Assembly: GCA_045545435.1 (NCBI GenBank) | Contig: JAZQAV010000191.1 | Span: 1-12,567 of the forward strand | Length of the DNA stretch: 12,567 nt | Source: UMGS1502 sp045545435 | Lineage (GTDB): Bacteria > Actinomycetota > Coriobacteriia > Coriobacteriales > Eggerthellaceae | Direction: 5' to 3' | Shown here: one piece after another, positions 8,102-12,567 of the stretch | Position numbering within the stretch: position 1 is the stretch's first letter | Layout: each line of letters starts with the position of its first letter | Program-made: the position numbers and the translations under genes | Notes under the pieces: generated by a model | What the model saw: only the letters and a program-made list of their open reading frames with translations | What the model was told of the DNA's origin: nothing | Databases searched by the model: none

Positions 8102-8130
8102 GGCCTTATTCTTATGTGCCGAATAAGGCC
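8102..8130. repeat. Perfect inverted repeat in the ppx-ppk1 gap
   Basis: GGCCTTATTC at 8102-8111 pairs with GAATAAGGCC at 8121-8130 around a 9-base loop. It lies between the ppx stop and the ppk1 start. No T run follows on the minus strand (the next bases are AAACGCG), so it is not a classical terminator. It may be an mRNA processing or stability hairpin, or an operator. The surrounding 124 bases are AT-rich compared with the genes, and I see no convincing -35/-10 pair for ppk1. Confidence 0.6.
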
Positions 8131-8152
8131 GCAAATTAATTCATTTTTAATG

Positions 8153-9124
8153 TCAGTTTCGCGGTGCAGGTTGCTCAAGCGGCTGGGGAGCGCCAACCGT
8201 TGCCTTCAGCACGCGTTCAATAAGGTAGCCCTCTCGGATGCCGCACCGGCAAACGGCAACCTCAGCGGCGCCGAGCGTTTCCATGGTCTGCGCGAGGATC
8301 GCGCATCCGGGAGCAAGCGTGTGCACGCGTTCGGGGGCTGCTCGCAGCGCGGTGTGGGCGTACGTGGCAAGATCGTTTTCGCACAGCTGCAAAATTCGTT
8401 CAACATCCAATCGTGTAAGCAGGTTCGGTCGCGTGGGGGCATTGTCCATAGCGGCAAGCATCTTTGCGGCTGCGCGCACGCTTCCGCCCACGCCAAACAG
8501 GCGCTGTGCGCTATAGATTGCAGGATCAACGCTTGACGCAAGGCGCGTTTCAAATGAGTTTCGGATGTTCGCAAGCTCTGTTGGGGAAGGCGTTATGAAC
8601 TTAACCATACTTGAAAACGAGCTCAGCGACCCTTGCGCGATGCTGGTGCAGGCTCCCGGTATGCCGTTTTCAACAACGGTGAGCTCAGTTGAGCCGCCGC
8701 CGATATCAATCATTACGCCATCGCGTACATCAACTTCGCTTTTCACGCCCAAAAAGCCAAGCCGTGCCTCATCGGGACCGGAGATGACATCGATGGGGAC
8801 GCCCGTTGCGAGCTCTATCGCCTGTACTGCTTCGTTGCAGTTAAGAGCGTTTCGTATAACGGCGGTCGCAAAAATGCTCGTTTGCTTGCAGTCGAAATAA
8901 GCGGCGTGGCGCAGATGCGCCTTGATAGTGGACGTTGCCTTTCTCACACCCGCTTCCGAAAAAACGCCGTCCTCAACATAAGCGGCAAGGCCGGCCATAA
9001 TCTTGTCGTTGACGATGGTTGAGAAATCGGCGCGCACGTATTGGCTCTTCGTGTCATCGGAAATTTGATAAACCACCAAGCGAACGGTATTGGACCCAAC
9101 ATCCACTATCGCGTAATTGGCCAT
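8153..9124 (-). CDS. ppx: Exopolyphosphatase, Ppx/GppA family (short form)
   Basis: This 323-residue protein belongs to the Ppx/GppA branch of the ASKHA fold. It hydrolyses terminal phosphates of polyP or of pppGpp. Visible motifs: the first phosphate loop DVGSNTVRL (residues 8-16), ISGPDEARLGFLG with the likely catalytic Glu119, the second phosphate loop DIGGGSTE (140-147), and GVGGSVRAA (211-219). The length fits the short two-domain Ppx proteins of actinobacteria; the HD and C-terminal domains of E. coli Ppx are absent. The start is supported by AAGGAG seven bases before the ATG. It is transcribed towards ppk1, 124 bases away, and divergently from the PPK2-type gene. Motifs alone cannot separate polyP from pppGpp as substrate, but the neighbours favour polyP. 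Confidence 0.93.
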   Translation of the reverse strand: MANYAIVDVGSNTVRLVVYQISDDTKSQYVRADFSTIVNDKIMAGLAAYVEDGVFSEAGVRKATSTIKAHLRHAAYFDCKQTSIFATAVIRNALNCNEAVQAIELATGVPIDVISGPDEARLGFLGVKSEVDVRDGVMIDIGGGSTELTVVENGIPGACTSIAQGSLSSFSSMVKFITPSPTELANIRNSFETRLASSVDPAIYSAQRLFGVGGSVRAAAKMLAAMDNAPTRPNLLTRLDVERILQLCENDLATYAHTALRAAPERVHTLAPGCAILAQTMETLGAAEVAVCRCGIREGYLIERVLKATVGAPQPLEQPAPRN

Positions 9125-9322
9125 GGTTTTCTCCTTACAAAACGTTTCGAATGCGATGGCGCGTGCCGCTTATGCGCTCTGTAGTTCCAACATAATTCTA
9201 ACGGAATGCACGTTTAATTTGTTTTTGACTCATCGGCGTTGGTTTCGGGCAAATTCATGACCATACTGCTTGGAGGCAACAACGCTTCGCGAGCTTGAGC
9301 GGCTTGTGACGAGAGGATCACT
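9125..9322. other. Divergent intergenic region between ppx and the PPK2 gene
   Basis: These 198 bases must hold the start signals of both polyP transcription units. The middle (9190-9230) is AT-rich. On the minus strand TAGAAT could serve as a -10 for ppx, but no good -35 accompanies it. On the plus strand a TTGACT near 9225 has no convincing -10 at the right distance. I see no clear Pho-box-like direct repeat and no hairpin. Confidence 0.4.
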
Positions 9323-11014
9323 ATGCTTGAAACGATAGATTTCGAATCGCCCCAAATGGCCAAAAAAGATTACAAACGCATTCATGATCGGCAGATGAGC
9401 AACCTGATGCTGCTGCAGCAAAAAGCGCGCCAAACAGGTTTGGGAGTTGTCGTTTTGTTTGAAGGTTGGGGCGGCGCCGGAAAAGGGAGTCGCATCTCGG
9501 ACCTTATGTACAACCTTGATGCGCGTTCCACCAGCGTCTACGTTACCGCCGATATCGATGAGAAGGGCATATCCGAATTCCCCGGCCGTCCGCATGACGT
9601 GTACGGCTTTTATCCCGAGATGGCCCAGTTCTGGCGCGCGCTGGGAGAGCGCGGCACTATGACCATTTACGACCGCGGATGGTATACCTCCGCATTGGAG
9701 CGCTCGCTGTTCGATCGTTTTGGCGAGCAACTTGGCGACAAGGAAATAAACGAGCTGCAGGGCGTTTTGATGGATCCCGACAAGATGAGCGCCGATTACG
9801 CTCGTCGCGAGCGCGACCACGACGTTATTGCGAACTATCGCCATTACGCCTACAACTTCGAGAACATGCTCGTCAACGACGGCTATGTGGTCATCAAGTT
9901 TTTTGTGCACGTTCGTGAGGAGGTGCGCGCTGAGCGCATTCGCAAGCTGTACGAGAACCCTAATACGAGCTATCGCGTGAGCACGTTCAAGTTCACGCAT
10001 ATAAAAGATTACGCACGTTCTTACAAGATTCTCGACAGGCTTATCACCGAATCGAATTTCGATTTCGCGCCCTGGACCATTGTCAACGGAGAGGACAAAC
10101 GCGGGGCCAATATCCAAATCGCGCAAACCATCATCGATGCCATCGAGCGCGGATTGAGGCATAAGGAGCTCGCTGCGTCCGCAAGCGCGATGGCGATGGC
10201 CGATGCCGCCCGCATAGCGGCTTCTCTTGGAGAGAGCAATAGCACGCAGCAGAGTATGCCCGCGCCACGGAAAACCGACTACCCGGTGGTCTCCGCTTAC
10301 CCGCATATCAACCACGCGGCTCCAAAGCCCTCGTTGGACGAGGAAACGTACAAGGCCGAACTCAAGCTCGAGCAAAGCAAGCTTTTCCGCCTCGAAAACG
10401 AAATGTATCAAAAGCGCATTCCCATGATGCTCATGTTCGAAGGCTGGGATGCGGCTGGCAAAGGCGGCGCTATCAAGGGCGTGGCGCAAGCGCTTGACGC
10501 GCGCGCGTACACTATTTTTCCCAGTCCCGCGCCAACGAAAACCGAGCTTGCCCATCCGCATTTATGGCGCTACTGGACAAGGCTTCCCAAAGCTGGCCAT
10601 GTGGGCATCTATGACAGAAGTTGGTACGGGCGCGTGTTGGTTGAGCGTGTGGAAGGGTTTGCCACGTACGATCAGTGGGCTCGCGCATACGATGAAATCA
10701 ACGAGTTCGAATACGAATTGGTGCAATGGGGCGCCATCTTGTTGAAATTCTGGGTTGACGTTACCCCTGATGAGCAGTTGGCACGCTTTGAGTCGCGTGC
10801 GGTCGATCCGCTTCGTCAATGGAAGATCACCGATGAGGATTGGCGCAACCGCGAGAAATACCAGCAGTACAAAGAAGCGGTTGACGACATGTTCCGTTTG
10901 ACTTCTACGGCTTATGCGCCCTGGACGATGCTTGAGAGCAACGATAAAAAATATGCGCGCATTCAGGCTTTGAAAGCGATAACAGCAACCTTGGAGCAAC
11001 GCTTGAATAGCTAA
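9323..11014 (+). CDS. pap: Two-domain PPK2, polyphosphate:AMP phosphotransferase (class II)
   Basis: This enzyme family phosphorylates AMP to ADP with polyphosphate as donor. The 563-residue product contains two tandem PPK2 P-loop domains, the arrangement of class II PPK2 (Pap). Domain 1 has Walker A GWGGAGKG (residues 48-55) and Walker B IYDRGWY (115-121). Domain 2 has GWDAAGKG (374-381) and IYDRSWY (429-435), followed by the typical FWVDVTPDEQ and APWTMLESND stretches. An Ala/Ser-rich linker of about 50 residues joins the domains, which makes the protein somewhat longer than the classic Acinetobacter enzyme. In characterised members catalysis sits mainly in the C-terminal domain. The Ser-to-Gly change in domain 1 (DRGWY) fits that, although its Walker Lys is kept. 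The start follows GAGAGG at a good distance. It is divergent from ppx-ppk1. Confidence 0.93.
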   Translation: MLETIDFESPQMAKKDYKRIHDRQMSNLMLLQQKARQTGLGVVVLFEGWGGAGKGSRISDLMYNLDARSTSVYVTADIDEKGISEFPGRPHDVYGFYPEMAQFWRALGERGTMTIYDRGWYTSALERSLFDRFGEQLGDKEINELQGVLMDPDKMSADYARRERDHDVIANYRHYAYNFENMLVNDGYVVIKFFVHVREEVRAERIRKLYENPNTSYRVSTFKFTHIKDYARSYKILDRLITESNFDFAPWTIVNGEDKRGANIQIAQTIIDAIERGLRHKELAASASAMAMADAARIAASLGESNSTQQSMPAPRKTDYPVVSAYPHINHAAPKPSLDEETYKAELKLEQSKLFRLENEMYQKRIPMMLMFEGWDAAGKGGAIKGVAQALDARAYTIFPSPAPTKTELAHPHLWRYWTRLPKAGHVGIYDRSWYGRVLVERVEGFATYDQWARAYDEINEFEYELVQWGAILLKFWVDVTPDEQLARFESRAVDPLRQWKITDEDWRNREKYQQYKEAVDDMFRLTSTAYAPWTMLESNDKKYARIQALKAITATLEQRLNS

Positions 11015-11025
11015 GTTAGCCTAAC
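11015..11025. promoter_or_regulatory. Candidate DtxR/IdeR-like palindrome
   Basis: GTTAGCCTAAC matches all 11 core positions of the DtxR/IdeR consensus (GTTAGSCTAAC inside TWAGGTTAGSCTAACCTWA), but the outer arms match poorly, giving about 13 of 19 overall. It starts directly after the pap stop and lies 40 bases upstream of the -10 of the small-protein promoter. A chance match is possible. Confidence 0.35.
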
Positions 11026-11030
11026 TCCCG

Positions 11031-11060
11031 TCTACACGAAAACTCCATTTATGATACAAT
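11031..11060 (+). promoter_or_regulatory. Extended -10 promoter of the small membrane protein gene
   Basis: TGATACAAT (11052-11060) is an extended -10. A partial -35, TCTACA (11031-11036), sits 18 bases upstream of TACAAT. The -10 lies inside the loop of an 8-base inverted repeat (GAAAACTC at 11038-11045, GAGTTTTC at 11067-11074), a layout expected for an operator over a promoter. Confidence 0.6.
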
Positions 11061-11074
11061 AACGTAGAGTTTTC
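11038..11074. repeat. Inverted repeat bracketing the -10 element
   Basis: GAAAACTC and GAGTTTTC are perfect 8-base inverted arms separated by 21 bases that contain the -10 hexamer. The right arm falls about where transcription would begin. Confidence 0.6.
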
Positions 11075-11107
11075 TCGAAATAAGGGCGTCTGGAAAACGG
11101 GGGTTGC

Positions 11108-11230
11108 ATGAGTTCGTTGGTGTTTGGCTTCATTCCGATAGAAGCGATATGGATAGCCGTTGCCATAATGGTTGTGATCATTGTCGCTTTCATCGCAAAA
11201 GGCTTTTTCGATGAGATGAAGCGCAAATAG
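11108..11230 (+). CDS. Small single-span membrane protein (40 residues)
   Basis: The frame runs from ATG at 11108 to TAG at 11228-11230. The product has a short N-terminus (MSSLVFGFIPIE), one hydrophobic helix of about 20 residues (IWIAVAIMVVIIVAF), and a charged C-terminal tip (FFDEMKRK). That charge pattern suggests the N-terminus faces outward and the C-terminus the cytoplasm. The ribosome site is poor (GGGGG four bases before the ATG). It is supported mainly by context: its own extended -10 promoter about 50 bases upstream, its own terminator about 40 bases downstream, and a composition that makes sense as a membrane peptide. I do not recognise the family. It could be a small regulator or accessory subunit of a membrane complex. 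Confidence 0.6.
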   Translation: MSSLVFGFIPIEAIWIAVAIMVVIIVAFIAKGFFDEMKRK

Positions 11231-11267
11231 CAACGCGGCCCGTTTTTTGCATCACGTAAACTTTAGG

Positions 11268-11297
11268 AAGAGCGCCTCTTGCGACGAGGCGCTCTTT
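11268..11297 (+). terminator. Terminator after the small membrane protein gene
   Basis: A perfect 11-pair stem (AAGAGCGCCTC at 11268-11278, paired with 11286-11296) has a 7-base loop and is followed by a short, weak T-rich tail. It separates the small gene from the sortase promoter. Confidence 0.8.
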
Positions 11298-11341
11298 GTA
11301 TGTTCGTGCGAACCGGCAATGGTTTCGCGCATGCCGTTTCT

Positions 11342-11347
11342 TATAAT
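11342..11347 (+). promoter_or_regulatory. -10 element of the sortase gene
   Basis: A consensus TATAAT lies 46 bases before the GTG start of the sortase. No good -35 is visible 16-18 bases upstream. Confidence 0.65.
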
Positions 11348-11393
11348 AGAGCTTAAACAAATGAGGTGCCTCAGCGGGGAATAGGAGTCTTGC

Positions 11394-12206
11394 GTGGCGG
11401 CAAAGCACATATCAAATCAAAGCAACAAACGGCAACCCAAGCGCTTTTGGACCGTGGTGCTGGTTGTTTCGCTGGTTGTGTTCGTGGGCTCCTTGTCGGC
11501 GTTAGGGGCGCTTGCATTCAGTTATTGGCAGGGGCAGCAAACCTATAATCGCTTGAGTGATGTGGCTGCGCTGAAGATGGGGTCAAACGAGCTTTCCGCT
11601 GAAAACGGTGTGGCAGACAGCGAATTCGACTTGGGGGCGATAAGCGTTAACTGGGAGGCGCTTCGCGCGGTGAACCCCGACGTTGTTGCATGGATCTATG
11701 TTCCCAACACCCCCATTAACTACCCCGTTGTTCAGGGTAGCGATGATGAGTACTACCTTTACCATGACTTCGAGGGCACCCAAGGCGTGCTCACACAAAA
11801 TGGGTGCGTGTTCATGAAGGCCGAAAACAACTCCGCCTTCACGGATGCGGGAACGTTTTTGTTCGGCCATCATCTTAATGACGGGAGCATGCTCTCGGCA
11901 ATTGCCGACGAGTCCACGTTCGTCAACGCAAAAGCCGTCTATCTGTTTACCCCGACCGTCAACATGAAGCTGCACGTCTTCTCGCTGGTTCACTGTCCGT
12001 ACAACGACCCGCTTGTTCAGGTGTCTTTTGGGACGAAAGCCGAGCAGGACTCTTATCTAGTCGATAAAATCCAGCGATCGGTCATTGCGGTGGAGCCATC
12101 GATCGTTCCTTCCTCAATCGACCGATTCGTGGCGTTGGCAACTTGCGATAACCAGACATCTAACGGTCGCTACGTCCTGTATTGCTTCATTGAAGAAGAG
12201 GCCTAA
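11394..12206 (+). CDS. Class B-type sortase (membrane-anchored cysteine transpeptidase)
   Basis: Sortases cut a C-terminal sorting motif of secreted proteins and join them to the cell wall or to pilin subunits, outside the membrane. The 270-residue product has a basic N-terminus and one membrane span (about residues 19-43). The beta-barrel catalytic domain runs from about residue 80 (NPDVVAWIYVPNTPINYPVV). The catalytic residues are visible: His159 in FLFGHHLNDGS, Cys251 in ALATCDN and Arg259 in NGRYVLYCF. The WIYVPNTPINYPVVQG and GHxxxDGSM features are typical of class B. The GTG start at 11394 follows AGGAG at normal spacing. No protein with a sorting signal is encoded next to it, so its substrate lies elsewhere. 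The downstream gene is purM with its own promoter. Confidence 0.92.
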   Translation: MAAKHISNQSNKRQPKRFWTVVLVVSLVVFVGSLSALGALAFSYWQGQQTYNRLSDVAALKMGSNELSAENGVADSEFDLGAISVNWEALRAVNPDVVAWIYVPNTPINYPVVQGSDDEYYLYHDFEGTQGVLTQNGCVFMKAENNSAFTDAGTFLFGHHLNDGSMLSAIADESTFVNAKAVYLFTPTVNMKLHVFSLVHCPYNDPLVQVSFGTKAEQDSYLVDKIQRSVIAVEPSIVPSSIDRFVALATCDNQTSNGRYVLYCFIEEEA

Positions 12207-12221
12207 AAAAGCCCTGGCGAT

Positions 12222-12252
12222 GTGCGCAAGTTGGTTCGCACCGCGCGTTTTT
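12222..12252 (+). terminator. Weak candidate terminator after the sortase gene
   Basis: A short GC stem (GTGCG at 12222-12226 with CGCAC at 12237-12241, or an alternative pairing with 12243-12248) precedes a T5 run (12248-12252). The stem is short and the fold ambiguous. Confidence 0.3.
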
Positions 12253-12302
12253 AGGTGCATGTGCGACCTTTTACCTGCTTTTTCCGCCGATGTGGTTTGG
12301 CA

Positions 12303-12311
12303 TGCTACAAT
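12303..12311 (+). promoter_or_regulatory. Extended -10 promoter of purM
   Basis: TGCTACAAT is an extended -10 element, 36 bases before the purM ATG. It is the same TGnTACAAT form seen before the small membrane protein gene. The -35 is not obvious. No PurR-like or guanine-riboswitch-like element is evident in the 37 bases of leader. Confidence 0.6.
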
Positions 12312-12347
12312 AAATCGGCAAAGCAAACACTTTCGATAGGAGTTGCC

Positions 12348-12567
12348 ATGGCAGACGAACAATCCGCCGCTCAAATCACCTACGCTCAAGCTGGAGTGGA
12401 TATCCAAGAGGGAGCGCGAGCGGTAGATGCCATCAAAGAAACCGTTCATTCCACCTATCGTCCGGAAGTGGTGGGCGATATCGGCGGATTCGGTGGTTTG
12501 TTCTCCATCGCGGCCGCCAAGGGCATGGAAGATCCGCTGCTTGTTTCTGGAACCGATGGCGTAGGCA
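12348..12567 (+). CDS. purM: Phosphoribosylformylglycinamidine cyclo-ligase (AIR synthetase), 3' end outside window
   Basis: PurM closes the imidazole ring in purine synthesis, turning FGAM and ATP into aminoimidazole ribotide. Only the first 73 codons are present, but they are characteristic: TYAQAGVDIQEG (residues 10-21), RPEVVGDIGGFGGLF and the LVSGTDGVG stretch, which form the N-terminal part of the ATP-binding fold. The start is supported by AGGAG six bases before the ATG and by the promoter just upstream. The gene runs off the right edge of the window. Confidence 0.95.
   Translation, partial: MADEQSAAQITYAQAGVDIQEGARAVDAIKETVHSTYRPEVVGDIGGFGGLFSIAAAKGMEDPLLVSGTDGVG

Noticed and set aside
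8102..8130. Hairpin as a ppx terminator
   Set aside because: No T run follows it on the minus strand.
8029..8196. N-terminally longer ppk1 reading (from 8196 or 8058)
   Set aside because: It would overlap the ppx 3' end and translate the AT-rich gap and hairpin. The good ribosome site is at 8035-8040, before the ATG at 8028.
9230..10561. 443-codon minus-strand open frame
   Set aside because: It is antisense to pap, whose two P-loop domains are clear. No plausible start or domain.
11231..11250. T6 run after the small membrane protein gene as a terminator
   Set aside because: No stem precedes it. The real hairpin is at 11268-11297.
1..12567. tRNA, rRNA, CRISPR arrays, insertion sequences or phage genes
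   Set aside because: I looked on both strands and saw no cloverleaf, regular spaced repeats, transposase motifs or terminal inverted repeats.

Overview
The window looks like a stretch of a mid-GC Gram-positive chromosome. I think it is most likely a member of the Coriobacteriia (Actinomycetota, Eggerthellaceae-like). This is an inference from three things: the flavour of the RpoC, PurM and PPK1 proteins, a class B-type sortase, and the coupled ppx, ppk1 and PPK2-type polyphosphate genes. I could not run a search to confirm it.

Layout. Positions 1-2487 (+) hold the 3' two thirds of rpoC, closed by a strong terminator at 2539-2575. Positions 2630-4601 (-) hold a decayed NRPS-like gene (end of an acyl/aminoacyl ligase, a carrier domain, a condensation domain and a partial adenylation tail). 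It is broken by four frameshifts and has lost its 5' end right against the ppk1 terminator (4606-4643). Positions 4672-9124 (-) hold ppx followed by ppk1. The ppk1 product has an unusual acidic N-terminal arm, a Lys-rich insert and a basic C-terminal tip. From 9323 to 11014 (+), divergent from ppx, lies a two-domain PPK2 (polyphosphate:AMP phosphotransferase). Positions 11015-11297 form a compact unit with its own promoter and terminator that encodes a 40-residue single-span membrane protein. Positions 11394-12206 (+) encode a class B-type sortase. Positions 12348-12567 (+) hold the start of purM behind an extended -10 promoter.

How the genes work together. The central 6.3 kb is a polyphosphate module: PPK1 makes polyP from ATP, Ppx hydrolyses it, and Pap uses it to convert AMP to ADP. 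The flanks are housekeeping genes (rpoC, purM) and a cell-surface enzyme (sortase).

Most notable points. (1) RpoC carries, after its normal end, about 230 extra residues that include a domain aligning without gaps to the alpha-subunit C-terminal domain (alphaCTD) and keeping R265, N268, G296 and K298 equivalents. (2) Third-position GC of rpoC drops sharply near position 480, in one of the most conserved stretches of the gene. This suggests recombination or a chimeric assembly. (3) The NRPS-like gene is a pseudogene whose reading frames can be rejoined by eye. (4) PPK1 combines poly-acidic and poly-lysine tracts. (5) There is a tiny membrane-protein gene with a DtxR/IdeR-like half-site palindrome and an inverted repeat around its promoter.
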